This document shows, one piece after another, positions 1-7,898 of a stretch of 64,000 nucleotides of DNA (within the stretch, counting starts at the first letter, position 1; every line of letters starts with the position of its first letter). A program made the position numbers and the translations under genes. The notes below the pieces were generated by a model that saw only the letters and a list, made by a program, of their open reading frames with translations, made no database searches and was not told the DNA's origin. Where the stretch lies: NCBI GenBank assembly GCA_016184125.1, contig JACPDG010000040.1:62001-126000 (forward strand), in the 5' to 3' direction. The DNA is from Candidatus Rokuibacteriota bacterium (lineage in GTDB: Bacteria > Methylomirabilota > Methylomirabilia > Rokubacteriales > CSP1-6).

Positions 1-716
1 AGGTCGCCCACGCCGAGCTCGCGAACCGTAGTCGCTTCCTGTCCGGCGAGTCCGCTCCGGAGGTGGTTCTCGCTCACCTCCCGGGTCGCGGCCTCCCGCA
101 GCACCGGGTCGGTGGCGTGCACCAGCTCCTGTCCCTCGAGTCCGAAGACGGTCACCGCGCTGAGCCCCAGCTGCTCCTGTTGCTCCACGACCCAGGCGGC
201 GAGCCCCTCACGGCGGTCCTCGGCGAGCAGGCCGTCGCGCGCGATCACGCGCGCCAGCTGGCGGCCGTGGCGGAGCGAGAGCGTCTCCAGGTTCTGGTAG
301 TACGTCTGCGCGACCGCGACGGCCTGGTCGAGTGGCCGCTCGACCTGCGGCTTGAACCAGCCCTCGATCGACCGGGTGATGAAGTTCGAGGCGATCGCGA
401 AGATCAGCAGGGCCGGCGCCACCGAGAGGATGAGGAAGGCGAGCACCAGCTTCGCCTTGAACCGTGACCCGATGACCTTCTGCCGCCGCTCGAACCACAG
501 CTTGATGAGGTTCCTGAAGAGCAGGACCAGGAGGAGCGACAGCACCAGGACGTTGAGGTTGGCGAGCGCGATGAGGACGAGGTTCGACGCGATCGGCAGC
601 TCGGCGGGACGGAACGTCAGCTTGAACGCGCTCGCGCCGAGGAGCAGCGCGAGGAACACGATGATGACGATCAGGTTGCGCTTGCGGCGGCGCTCGTCGC
701 CCCCACCGAACACCAT
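1..716 (-). CDS. NtrY-type sensor histidine kinase, N-terminal part (cut by the window edge)
   Basis: Reading the minus strand from an ATG at 716 gives about 238 residues with no stop before the window edge, so only the N-terminal sensor part is present. Hydrophobic segments lie near residues 14-31, 43-67 and 89-110. The first follows an Arg/Lys-rich stretch (RRRKRN) and the third is introduced by SRFKAKLVLAFLIL, a pattern typical of NtrY-like kinases. A predicted extracytoplasmic region follows. HAMP, PAS and kinase domains would lie outside the window, so the kinase call rests on family resemblance of the N-terminus. Its ATG overlaps the stop of the DUF4390 gene (TGATG), so the two are translationally coupled. 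NtrY kinases usually pair with an NtrX-type sigma-54 activator, which is not visible here. Confidence 0.75.
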   Translation of the reverse strand, partial: MVFGGGDERRRKRNLIVIIVFLALLLGASAFKLTFRPAELPIASNLVLIALANLNVLVLSLLLVLLFRNLIKLWFERRQKVIGSRFKAKLVLAFLILSVAPALLIFAIASNFITRSIEGWFKPQVERPLDQAVAVAQTYYQNLETLSLRHGRQLARVIARDGLLAEDRREGLAAWVVEQQEQLGLSAVTVFGLEGQELVHATDPVLREAATREVSENHLRSGLAGQEATTVRELGVGD

Positions 717-1276
717 CACTGCACCCGCATGATCGTGCGGTGGTCCGACTGCCGCGTCGCCTGCTCGGCGGTGCCCGCGACGCGCGACACCCAGGTGTGC
801 TCCCCGCGCAGCGCGGTCTCGGCGAGCACTCGGACGTAGAAGATGTCCGCGGGGTCGAGCGCCGATGCGGGCGTCAGCTTCAGCCCACGCAGCTCGGAGA
901 GCACGCGCTGCGCGTCACGGAGATCCCGTGTCGTGTACGCGGACCTCGCCTCGCCATGCACGGACACGATCTTGTATTCCTTCGTCACCACGTTGTATTC
1001 GAGCTGGCGCTCGACCCGCCTCGTGATCAGCCGCGTGTCCCGCCACATCCGGTTGTAGCGCCACAGCTCGACGGTGAAGCGCAGGTGGGTCTGGACGCCG
1101 CTCTGGACGTGCTCGAGGAATCCAGCCGGGACGGCGCCGAGCGCGACGACGTGGACGGTCACGTCCTGGTCGTTCAGGAAGACGTCGAGGTCGCTGATCC
1201 TGAGCTCCGCGTGCCCGGGGGGTGGCGCCGCGAGCACGGCCACCAGGAGGACGGCGAGGACAATTCCCACACGCAT
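716..1276 (-). CDS. DUF4390 family exported protein
   Basis: A protein of about 186 residues with a clear signal peptide (hydrophobic VGIVLAVLLVAVLAA then a PPPGHA-type cleavage region), so it should act outside the cytoplasm. The body is beta-rich with many charged residues (FTVELWRYNRMWRD) and matches my memory of DUF4390 proteins, which commonly sit next to ntrY-type kinase genes. Function is unknown; a role in sensing with the kinase is inference from the overlap. An alternative ATG at 1291 would overlap the -10 promoter element, so the ATG at 1276 is preferred. It reads directly into the sensor kinase. Confidence 0.7.
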   Translation of the reverse strand: MRVGIVLAVLLVAVLAAPPPGHAELRISDLDVFLNDQDVTVHVVALGAVPAGFLEHVQSGVQTHLRFTVELWRYNRMWRDTRLITRRVERQLEYNVVTKEYKIVSVHGEARSAYTTRDLRDAQRVLSELRGLKLTPASALDPADIFYVRVLAETALRGEHTWVSRVAGTAEQATRQSDHRTIMRVQ

Positions 1277-1289
1277 GACGCGACCAGAC

Positions 1290-1314
1290 ATTATAGCGAC
1301 GGCCGCGGGAGACA
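1290..1314 (-). promoter_or_regulatory. Candidate sigma-70 promoter for DUF4390-ntrY
   Basis: On the minus strand a perfect TATAAT (plus positions 1290-1295) lies 14 nt before the ATG at 1276. The -35 is weak: TTGTCT is only 14 nt upstream, and better-spaced hexamers match poorly. A start site near 1283 would give a very short leader. It shows that the kinase operon can start independently of lpxC. Confidence 0.45.
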
Positions 1315-1319
1315 ATAGG

Positions 1320-1582
1320 GAATCGAGCACCGGCCCGGGTATCCCGGGGCGGTTGCGAGCGCTGGGGGGTGTGGGGCGGGGTGTGGGGGGCCATGTCGGG
1401 GCCCCGCTGCCCGAGCGAGAAGTCGAGCCCCGGTCCGGGTAGCCCGGGCCGGTTGCGAGCGCTGGGGGGTGTGGGGGGCCATGTCGGGGCCCGGCCGAGG
1501 GCAATGTCGAGCCCCGGCCCGGGTGTCCCGGGCCGGGTGCGAGCGCTGGGGGGTGTGGGGGGCCATGTCGGGGCCCCCCACG
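1320..1582 (+). repeat. GB1 repeat, three tandem units (lpxC / DUF4390 spacer)
   Basis: Three consecutive units, each with a GGCCCGGG...CCCGGGCC-type stem, the linker GCGAGCGCTGGGGGGTGTG and a head hairpin of G6 and C6 runs around CCATGTCGGG. The first unit has an extra GGCGGGGTGTG insertion. The array fills the whole space between lpxC and the next promoter. It is antisense to the flanking genes, and its last head hairpin starts 2 nt after the lpxC stop. Open frames across it arise from the repeat and are not genes. Confidence 0.9.
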
Positions 1583-1583
1583 T

Positions 1584-2492
1584 TCAGGAGACGGCCAGGC
1601 CGGGGACCGGAAGGAAGCCGTCTGCCCGAGCCGTCGCGGCGCGCGCGACACGCGCGGCGGACGGGACCGCGCGGCGCTCGAGACCGAGCGCACGCTGAAC
1701 GGCGACGGCAAGCGCGAAGTTCAGATCGTGCCCCGCGTTGCGCGCGATGACGTGCCCGAGCAGCGGCCGGCCGAGCAGGGCCAGGTCGCCGACGAGATCG
1801 AGCACCTTGTGACGGACGTACTCGTCGCGGTAGCGGAGTCCGTTGATCGGGCCGCGCTTGCCGACGACGACCGCGTTCTCGAGCGACCCACCGCGCGCCA
1901 GCCCGTTCTTGCGCATCGTCCCGATGTCCTTCAGGAAGCCGTACGTCCGCGCCGGTGCGAGCTCCTCGACGAACGTGCGCTCGCTCGGGTCCCAGCTGAG
2001 GACCTGCGTGCCGATCGCCGGGTGGTCGTTGTCGAGCGTGTAGCTGATGCGGAAGCGGCTCGAGGGCACGATGGAAATCCAGCGGTGACCCTCGCCCACC
2101 CGGATCGGATGCGGCAGCGCGATCGGCCGCCGCCGCGCGCCCTGCTCCTGCCGTCCCGCGGTCTGCAGCAGCGCGACGAACGGCTTCGCGCTGCCATCCG
2201 CGGCCGGCAGCTCCGGACCCTCGACCTGCACGTCGAGGTTGTCGTATCCGAGACCGACCGCTGCGGCCATGAGGTGCTCGACGGTGCGAATCCGGGTGCC
2301 GTTGCGTCCGAGCGTCGTCGCGAAGCGCGAGTCGACGACGCTCTCAGGCGCCGCCGGGATGACCTCCCCGTTCGCCCGGAACACGATACCGGCATCGACA
2401 GGTGCGGGGGCAACTACCATGCGGACCGGCTTTCCGGAGTGGAGACCGATGCCTTCGAGGACCACCGGCTTCTTGATCGTTCGCTGTTGCAT
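1584..2492 (-). CDS. lpxC: UDP-3-O-acyl-N-acetylglucosamine deacetylase
   Basis: Zinc enzyme for the first committed step of lipid A synthesis; it removes acetate from UDP-3-O-acyl-GlcNAc in the cytoplasm. The 302 residues match the usual length near 305. Seen: the N-terminal QQRTIKKPVVLEGIGLHSG, the zinc-site EHLMAA motif, and HKVLDLVGDLALLG with the second histidine/aspartate pair. The ATG at 2492 (MQQRT) is chosen because it aligns with the usual start; an upstream extension adds only Pro-rich sequence. The gene is monocistronic-looking on the minus strand, followed 2 nt after its stop by a GB1 head hairpin that may work as a 3' end structure. Its presence indicates an LPS-bearing outer membrane. 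Confidence 0.95.
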   Translation of the reverse strand: MQQRTIKKPVVLEGIGLHSGKPVRMVVAPAPVDAGIVFRANGEVIPAAPESVVDSRFATTLGRNGTRIRTVEHLMAAAVGLGYDNLDVQVEGPELPAADGSAKPFVALLQTAGRQEQGARRRPIALPHPIRVGEGHRWISIVPSSRFRISYTLDNDHPAIGTQVLSWDPSERTFVEELAPARTYGFLKDIGTMRKNGLARGGSLENAVVVGKRGPINGLRYRDEYVRHKVLDLVGDLALLGRPLLGHVIARNAGHDLNFALAVAVQRALGLERRAVPSAARVARAATARADGFLPVPGLAVS

Positions 2493-2648
2493 GGCCGGGC
2501 GGGGTGAAGGCAATGGGGGTGCCACGCGCGTCTATGCCACTAAGCGGTTGATTTTACTCTACCAACACGTCGACGCGCCCTGCTTCAACGTCAGCACCGT
2601 CTACCCGATGACACGGTTCCACGGCGCGAGTGTCTCCGAAACGAGACA

Positions 2649-3071
2649 TCACACGTCGACGACTACCCGGACGTCCCAGCGACCGTCATGCTCGACTTGG
2701 ACGCGGTGGAGCGTCGCCGCCTTCACGACCGTGCCGAGATTGTGTCGGGTCCGATCGATCTCCTCGCCGTGCAGGACGCCGTGCACGACCGACGGCTCGC
2801 ACACGTCGACCTCGACGCGCCTGGCGACGAAGCCCTCGATCTCGTGCACGTACAGACACTCGTTGATCCAGTTCACGAGAAGCGCCTCGCTGGTGGCGCC
2901 CTGCGCGCGGACCTCACGATGTTCTCGGGGCGCCACATCGGAGGGTTCCACGGTCAGGGCCAGCACGCCGAGCGCCGCCTGCGCGAACGCCTCGGCTGCG
3001 CTCCGACCCCAGGCGTGGACACCGATGTCGGCCTCGGTCTCGAAATAGTCGTAGCCCGCGGGCTCGGTCAC
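2649..3071 (-). CDS. Archease (RtcB ligase co-factor type)
   Basis: About 140 residues with the archease signature: the N-terminal YDYFETEADIGVHAWG and the later SEALLVNWINECLYVHEIEGF region. Archeases help the RNA ligase RtcB through its guanylylation step. No rtcB is in this window, so the partner is inferred. The GTG start at 3071 overlaps the rsmE stop (GTGA), and the GTG start gives the protein its normal N-terminus; the upstream in-frame ATG would extend into rsmE. A small inverted repeat (TGTCTC...GAGACA, about 2632-2649) follows the stop and could be a weak 3' structure. Confidence 0.85.
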   Translation of the reverse strand: MTEPAGYDYFETEADIGVHAWGRSAAEAFAQAALGVLALTVEPSDVAPREHREVRAQGATSEALLVNWINECLYVHEIEGFVARRVEVDVCEPSVVHGVLHGEEIDRTRHNLGTVVKAATLHRVQVEHDGRWDVRVVVDV

Positions 3072-3814
3072 GATCCGAGGTCCCCTAGCTCCCACTGGAG
3101 GATGGAGATCGCCGCGGGCCCGGCGGTCTCGGTCCTCAGCACACGTCCGCCGAGACTCGCGACACGGAACCCGTGGCTGCGGGCGGTGTCGACCTCCTCG
3201 CGCGCGAGGCCGCCTTCGGGACCAACGAGCACGTAGACCTCCGCCGGCGTACCGCCGGGCTCGAGGACGCTCGCGAGGACCGGCGCGTCACCCTCCCACA
3301 GGCAGATGCGGAGCGCCGACGGCTGGTCCGGGCCCAGCGCGTCGAGCCACTCGGACAGCGGCCGCGGCGGTTCGACGACCGGGACGACGGCCCGGCGCGA
3401 CTGCTTCGTCGCTTCCCGGGCGACGCGCTGCCAGCGCCGAGCCCGCTCCTTCCACCGTCCCGCGTCGAGCCGCACGATCGTGCGCTCGGCCACGACCGGC
3501 CACACGCGCGCGACGCCGAGCTCCGTGACGGCGCGGACGATGCCCTCCATCTTGTCGCCCTTCGGCACGCCCTGCAGCAGCGTGATGGCGAGCGGCGACT
3601 CGGCGCTGCCACGCGCCACCGCGATCACGGTTCCGGTGCACCGCTCACCGACGGTCTCGAGCCGGACCGTCAGCTCACGTCCCGTGCCGTCGCAGGCGAT
3701 CACCGTGTCGCCGGCACGCAGACGGAGCACGCGGGCGAGGTGACACGACTCGTCGGCGGCGAACGTCACGCGCTCGCCCTCGACGTCCTCGACCGCGACC
3801 CCGAATCGCCTCAT
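3068..3814 (-). CDS. rsmE: 16S rRNA (uracil1498-N3)-methyltransferase
   Basis: SPOUT-family RNA methyltransferase that modifies U1498 of 16S rRNA using S-adenosylmethionine. The 248 residues fit the family. Seen: an N-terminal PUA-like part (HLARVLRLRAGDTVIACDG), then QGVPKGDKMEGIVRAVTELGV and the SAM-binding knot (VLVGPEGGLAREEVD, SLGGRVLRTETA). The ATG at 3814 (MRRFGVAV) lies about 11 nt after a GB1 head hairpin. An ATG at the hairpin edge is out of frame, and longer in-frame starts would translate the repeat. Overlaps archease by 4 nt. The order prmA-rsmE is common in bacteria. Confidence 0.92.
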   Translation of the reverse strand: MRRFGVAVEDVEGERVTFAADESCHLARVLRLRAGDTVIACDGTGRELTVRLETVGERCTGTVIAVARGSAESPLAITLLQGVPKGDKMEGIVRAVTELGVARVWPVVAERTIVRLDAGRWKERARRWQRVAREATKQSRRAVVPVVEPPRPLSEWLDALGPDQPSALRICLWEGDAPVLASVLEPGGTPAEVYVLVGPEGGLAREEVDTARSHGFRVASLGGRVLRTETAGPAAISILQWELGDLGS

Positions 3815-3824
3815 CGTCCGAGTC

Positions 3825-3955
3825 CATGGGGGACTATCGATGCCCCCCAAGCCCCCCGCACTCGGAGCGCCCCGGGCGGTGCGCGGACGCACCGGTGCGG
3901 TGCGCGGACGCACCGGTCAAAGCCGTGGCGCTCCTCGACCACCCGATTCGTTCAG
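3825..3955 (-). repeat. GB1 repeat, one unit, sense to prmA-rsmE
   Basis: One unit in the sense of the minus-strand genes. The tail GAACGAATCGGGTGGTCGAG is followed by GGAGCGCC, which pairs with GGCGCTCC; two copies of the nested palindrome GGTGCG-TCCG-CGCACC sit in that loop. The head is G6-CATCGATAGT-C5. The TAG in the head loop (plus 3834-3836) is the only in-frame stop for prmA, so prmA is translated through the repeat. The head ends about 11 nt before the rsmE start. Confidence 0.9.
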
Positions 3956-4916
3956 AGGCTCTGAGCCCGGCCGGCGCCGAGGCGTCGCGTCGCAGGACGA
4001 GCGTCGTCCACCCGTCGATCGTCGACGCCGACACGCGCGTGAACCGGTGGGCGTCCACGGCGTCCGCGACCGCGGCAGCCTCGCGCTCCAGGATGCCGCC
4101 GAGCACCAGATGCCCACCGGGCGCCACGAGGTCCGCGTATCGCGCGGCGAGGCTCACATGCGCTGCGGCGAGCAGGTTGGCGAGCACGAGCGGCACCGGG
4201 TCGGTGTCGACGGTCGCGCCGTCCGCGACGACGGCGCGCACGCGGTCGGACACGCCGTTCAGCTCGGCGTTCGTCTCGGTGGCCGCGACGGCGTCGGGGT
4301 CGCTGTCGATCGCGAGGACGGATGTCGCGCCGAGTCGCGCGGCCGCGATGCCGAGGACGCCGCTGCCCGTGCCGAGGTCGAGCACGCGGCCAGGTGGCCG
4401 CGCGTCGACGAGCGACTCCAGCGCCTCGAGGCATCCGGCGGTCGTCGCGTGATGGCCGGTACCGAACGCGCGGCCGGGATCGATGATGATCGCGACGCGA
4501 CCGTCGGCGCCCGACACGCGACCGTCCTCGATCTCGCGGGCATGCGACACGGCCGCCGCCTCCCACGGCGGAGCCACGACGAGCCGCCGGCCGACCGCGA
4601 TCGGACGGAAATGCTCGCGCCACGCCTCGGCCCAGCCCTCGTCGACCAGCGGTGTCGCGTGCGGTGTCGCCGGCGCGGCGAAGCCGAGCGCTTCGAGGCT
4701 CCTCAGGTACGCGTCGATCCGCTCATGGAGCCAGCCGGGTTCGAGCGTCTCGGGGAAGAACGCGCGCACCCGTGCCGGGTCGGCCGGGCGCTCCTCCTCG
4801 ACGACACCGAGCGCGCCGAGCTCCCACAGGAAGTTCGTGAGACCCTCGGCGATGTCGCTCGAGACCGGCACCGTCAGCTCCCAGTAGCGGGAGGGTCGAG
4901 CCGCCGAGCCGGTCAC
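3834..4916 (-). CDS. prmA: Ribosomal protein L11 methyltransferase with a repeat-encoded C-terminal tail
   Basis: SAM-dependent trimethylation of ribosomal protein L11. Seen: an N-terminal substrate-recognition part (YWELTVPVSSDIAEGLTNFL), DPGRAFGTGHHATT, the class I SAM motif VLDLGTGSGVLGIAAARLGA, and NLLAAAHV. The family core ends near LVLRRDASAPAG at about residue 320. The frame then runs about 40 more residues through a GB1 repeat (ERIGWSRSATALTG, AHRTGASAHRPG) to the TAG in the repeat head loop, giving 360 residues. The repeat has probably displaced the original stop. The GTG start at 4916 fits the family N-terminus; earlier in-frame starts would translate another repeat. Confidence 0.9.
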   Translation of the reverse strand: MTGSAARPSRYWELTVPVSSDIAEGLTNFLWELGALGVVEEERPADPARVRAFFPETLEPGWLHERIDAYLRSLEALGFAAPATPHATPLVDEGWAEAWREHFRPIAVGRRLVVAPPWEAAAVSHAREIEDGRVSGADGRVAIIIDPGRAFGTGHHATTAGCLEALESLVDARPPGRVLDLGTGSGVLGIAAARLGATSVLAIDSDPDAVAATETNAELNGVSDRVRAVVADGATVDTDPVPLVLANLLAAAHVSLAARYADLVAPGGHLVLGGILEREAAAVADAVDAHRFTRVSASTIDGWTTLVLRRDASAPAGLRASERIGWSRSATALTGASAHRTGASAHRPGRSECGGLGGHR

Positions 4917-4929
4917 GACCTCAGAGCCC

Positions 4930-5061
4930 GTGGGCGAATCGGGTGGTCGAGGAGCGCCACGGCTGTGACCGGTGCGTCCGCGCACCGCACCGGTGCGTCC
5001 GCGCACCGCCCGGGGCGCTGCGAGCGCGGGGGGCGTGGGGGGCATCGATAGTCCCCCCATG
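4930..5061 (+). repeat. GB1 repeat, one unit, antisense between dnaJ and prmA
   Basis: Nearly the same unit as the copy downstream of prmA, including two nested GGTGCG-TCCG-CGCACC palindromes and the head G6-CATCGATAGT-C6, but in the opposite orientation to the genes. The head faces the dnaJ stop about 33 nt away and the tail faces the prmA start. prmA is therefore flanked by two inverted copies, which could recombine to invert the gene. Confidence 0.9.
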
Positions 5062-5093
5062 TCGATAGCGAGACGGGCCCGAGGCCCTGCACA

Positions 5094-6182
5094 TCAACCG
5101 AGCAGCTTCTTCATCCGTTCGAGGAAGCCCTCCATCAGCGGGCCGCGCGAGCCGCTCGAAGCCGCGTCGAACGCGCGCAGGGCGTCGCGCTGCTTGGCGT
5201 TGAGCTTCTGCGGCACCTCGAGGATCAACCGGTAACAGACGTCGCCGCGGCCGCGTTCCCGGAGCCGCGGCATGCCCTTGCCGCGAAGACGCAGGATCTG
5301 ATGGGGCTGGCTCCCCGCCGGGATCGTGAGCGTTGCCGTGCCGCCGAGGACGGGCACATCGACCTCGGTCCCGAGACAGAGCTGCGGGAACGTGACCGGC
5401 AGCTCGGCGTAGAGGTCGTCGCCCTTGCGCGTGAACGCCTCGTGCTCGAGCAGGCGCACCAGCACGTAGAGATCGCCCGGCGGAGCGCCGTGGACGCCGC
5501 TCGAGCCCTCCCCCGAGAGCCGCAGCTGCATGCCGTCGTCGATGCCGGCCGGGATCTTGACCTGCAGCAGCCGCTCGACGCGCTGCCGTCCCTCGCCGCG
5601 GCACGTCTTGCACGGCGTCCGGTTGAGCTGGCCCTGACCCTGACACTTGGGGCACGTGCGCGCGACGGTCAGGAAGCCGTGCGCGAGCCGCACCTCGCCG
5701 CGTCCGCCACACATGTCGCACTGGCTCGGACGGGTGCCGGGCTCCAGGCCCGTCCCGCGGCAGCTCTCGCACAGCTCGAGCCGAGGGATCTGCAGCTTCG
5801 TCTCGAGGCCGCTCGCCGCCTCCTCGAGCGTGAGCTTCAGCTCGTACTGGAGATCCTCGCCTCGCATCCCGCGCGAGCGGCGCGGGCCGCCGCCACCGAA
5901 GAAGTTGTCGAAGATGTCCTCGAACAGCGACCCGAACCCCACGTCCCCGGGACCGGCGCCGGTCGGCCCCACGGTGCCGAACCGATCGTACTGCGCACGC
6001 TTGTCGGCGTCGCTCAGTACCGCGTACGCCTCGTTGACCTCCTTGAAGCGGTCCTCGGCGGTCTTGTCGCCGGCGTTGCGATCGGGGTGGTACTGCATCG
6101 CGAGCTGGCGATAGGCCTTCTTGATCCCGACGTCCGTCGCCGTGCGCGGCACGCCGAGGACCTCGTAGAAGTCGCGCGGCAC
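5094..6182 (-). CDS. dnaJ: Chaperone DnaJ
   Basis: Hsp40 co-chaperone that stimulates DnaK ATPase and delivers substrates. Seen in order: J domain (DFYEVLGVPRTA, with the HPD motif in MQYHPDRNAG), a Gly/Phe-rich linker (GAGPGDVGFG), four zinc-finger repeats (CESCRGTG, CDMCGGRG, CPKCQGQG, CKTCRGEG) and C-terminal substrate-binding domains. About 362 residues. The GTG at 6182 is preferred because GGAG sits 6 nt upstream; a GTG at 6209 is also possible. It lies 29 nt after grpE. dnaK is not in the window, so the heat-shock block is split. Confidence 0.95.
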   Translation of the reverse strand: MPRDFYEVLGVPRTATDVGIKKAYRQLAMQYHPDRNAGDKTAEDRFKEVNEAYAVLSDADKRAQYDRFGTVGPTGAGPGDVGFGSLFEDIFDNFFGGGGPRRSRGMRGEDLQYELKLTLEEAASGLETKLQIPRLELCESCRGTGLEPGTRPSQCDMCGGRGEVRLAHGFLTVARTCPKCQGQGQLNRTPCKTCRGEGRQRVERLLQVKIPAGIDDGMQLRLSGEGSSGVHGAPPGDLYVLVRLLEHEAFTRKGDDLYAELPVTFPQLCLGTEVDVPVLGGTATLTIPAGSQPHQILRLRGKGMPRLRERGRGDVCYRLILEVPQKLNAKQRDALRAFDAASSGSRGPLMEGFLERMKKLLG

Positions 6183-6211
6183 TACGCGCTCCGGCCGGCC
6201 TCGGCCCACAC

Positions 6212-6778
6212 CTACGCAGCGTCCTCGTCGGGGGCAGCGGCGACCGCGACCATCGCGGGCCGGAGCACGCGCCCGTTGAGCACGTAGCCCGGTGCCGTTT
6301 CCGCGACCACGGTGTCCGGCGCAGCGTCCGCGCTCACGACCCGGGTGAAGGCTTCGTGGCGGGTCGGGTCGAACGGCTGTCCGATCGCGGAGTAGCGGGT
6401 GACGCCGGCGCGCTCGAGGACACGGAGGAACTCGCGCTTGATCAGCTCGACGCCGTCCACGACGCTCGGGGCGTTGCCGGCGGCGCGCGCGGCGTCGAGC
6501 GCACGATCGAGGTTGTCGAGCACCGGGATCAGGTCGCGCACGAGCGACTCGGCGGCGTATCGGACGTAGTCCTCGCGGTCGCGCTGCGCGCGGCGGCGCG
6601 CGTTGTCCACCTCCGCGAGCGCCCGGAGCATCTTGTCCTGCCTGTCCTCGGCCTCGCGCTTGAGCGACTCGATCTCGGCCTGGAGCGCGGCCACGTCGGC
6701 CGGCGCCTCGTCGGTGCGCGTCGTCGCGGCGGCCGTCGCGTCCGTCAGGTGGGTTTCGTCGGTTCGGGGATCGTCCAT
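6212..6778 (-). CDS. grpE: Nucleotide exchange factor GrpE
   Basis: Exchanges ADP for ATP on DnaK. The 188 residues include an acidic, disordered N-terminus, a long coiled coil (about residues 25-75, ALQAEIESLKREAEDRQDKM) and the GrpE core (FDPTRHEAF, VVAETAPGYVLNGRVLRPAMV). Followed by dnaJ in the same direction. A TATAAT -10 element lies just upstream, so grpE-dnaJ may have its own promoter besides the hrcA promoter. Confidence 0.95.
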   Translation of the reverse strand: MDDPRTDETHLTDATAAATTRTDEAPADVAALQAEIESLKREAEDRQDKMLRALAEVDNARRRAQRDREDYVRYAAESLVRDLIPVLDNLDRALDAARAAGNAPSVVDGVELIKREFLRVLERAGVTRYSAIGQPFDPTRHEAFTRVVSADAAPDTVVAETAPGYVLNGRVLRPAMVAVAAAPDEDAA

Positions 6779-6787
6779 ACGATGAGG

Positions 6788-6793
6788 ATTATA
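6788..6793 (-). promoter_or_regulatory. TATAAT -10 element upstream of grpE
   Basis: A perfect TATAAT on the minus strand, 9 nt before the grpE ATG. No convincing -35 is seen at 16-18 nt, so this is a partial promoter call. Confidence 0.35.
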
Positions 6794-6841
6794 GCAACGC
6801 GAGTCGCGCTCGCCGGCCGTCGGGCGCGTCCGTCACCGCGC

Positions 6842-7861
6842 TCACGACGGCAGATACAGGTCGTGCCGGACGTGGGAGAGCGCGTCGGTCACGTGGCGCG
6901 CCGTCTCGTTGACGACCGAGATGACGTCGGGATACGGCAGCCGCCGCGGGCCGACGACGCCGAGGATGCCGAGGATCTGATCGCGGTAGTAGTACGTGGC
7001 GGTCACGAGCGTGCACTCGCGCAGGTCGGAGCACGGGTTCTCCTCGCCGATCGTCACGCGAACGCCTTCCTGCGCGGCGAGGGAGGCGAGCAGCGTCGCG
7101 AGTTGCTCCTTCTGCTCGAACGCGCGAAGCAGGTGGCGCGTCGCCTCGATGTCGAGGAACTCGGGGTGCTCGAGCATGTTCATCGCGCCGGTGATGTACA
7201 TCGTGCGGCCGCGCAGCATGCTCACGACCTGCTCGGTGATGGCCCCCGCCCGCGTGTGGAGCCTGTCGAGCGGGTCGTCGGGGGCCGACTCCATCTCGAC
7301 GATCTCCTTCACCGTGCGTCCTCGGAACCGCCGTGTCAGCTCGCGGGCAATCTCACGCAGCTCGTCGTCCGGCATCGGCGGATCGAGCGCCAGCTCGCGG
7401 ACCGTGAGCCACCCGGCATCGGTGACGGCGACGGCGAGCGCGCGCCCCTCGCCGAGGGGCATCAGTTCCACGCGTGCGACGACGGTCTGCTCGAGCGGCG
7501 GTGCCAGCAGCAGCCCGGCGAGCCGCGTGGCCGTCGACAGATGACTCGACGTCCGTTCCATGAGCTGATCGATGCCCGATCTCCGGGTCGGCAGCATCTC
7601 CCGTCGCACCGGCGAGGGCTGTGGCGGCGGGAACGAGTCGACGTAGAACCGGTAGGCCTTGTCCGTGGGGACGCGCCCGGCGCTCGTGTGAGGCTGGACC
7701 AGGTAGCCCATCTCCTCCAGGTCGGACATCACGTTGCGCAGCGTGGCCGGCGACAGCGTCGGGAAGTGCCGCTTGGACAGAGCCCGGGAGCCGACCGGCT
7801 CGGCCGTGTCGATGTACTCCCGGATGATGGCAATCAGAACGTCACGGTGACGCGCATCCAT
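6842..7861 (-). CDS. hrcA: Heat-inducible transcription repressor HrcA
   Basis: Repressor that binds CIRCE operators and controls heat-shock chaperone genes; GroEL normally aids its folding. The 339 residues match the family. Seen: an N-terminal winged helix (DVLIAIIREYIDTAEPVGSR, LSPATLRNVMSDLEEMGYL), the conserved TSAGRVPTDKAYRFYVD, and a GAF-like C-terminal domain (IGEENPCSDLRECTLVTATY). The ATG at 7861 follows a strong promoter and a CIRCE element, so the gene is autoregulated. It heads a hrcA-grpE-dnaJ operon. Confidence 0.96.
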   Translation of the reverse strand: MDARHRDVLIAIIREYIDTAEPVGSRALSKRHFPTLSPATLRNVMSDLEEMGYLVQPHTSAGRVPTDKAYRFYVDSFPPPQPSPVRREMLPTRRSGIDQLMERTSSHLSTATRLAGLLLAPPLEQTVVARVELMPLGEGRALAVAVTDAGWLTVRELALDPPMPDDELREIARELTRRFRGRTVKEIVEMESAPDDPLDRLHTRAGAITEQVVSMLRGRTMYITGAMNMLEHPEFLDIEATRHLLRAFEQKEQLATLLASLAAQEGVRVTIGEENPCSDLRECTLVTATYYYRDQILGILGVVGPRRLPYPDVISVVNETARHVTDALSHVRHDLYLPS

Positions 7862-7869
7862 CTGAAATA

Positions 7870-7898
7870 TTTATATTTGTAAGTCGATCGGAAGTCAA
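7870..7898 (-). promoter_or_regulatory. Sigma-70 promoter of hrcA
   Basis: On the minus strand TTGACT (plus 7893-7898), a 17-nt spacer and TATAAA (7870-7875), just before the hrcA ATG. The region is locally AT-rich. The -35 overlaps the CIRCE operator, so HrcA binding would block RNA polymerase directly. Confidence 0.85.

Noticed and set aside
1320-1582. Tandem GB1 units considered as a CRISPR array
   Set aside because: Units directly abut, differ from each other, are not of the 24-40 bp repeat plus unique spacer type, and no cas gene is present.
1369-1711. Open frames across the GB1 array between lpxC and DUF4390 on both strands
   Set aside because: The peptides (GPDMAPHTPQRS-type) recur at every GB1 copy and come from the repeat; they have no independent start site.
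2540-2575. TAAAAT on the minus strand as the lpxC promoter
   Set aside because: No -35 at acceptable spacing and the distance to the start is long; left unannotated.
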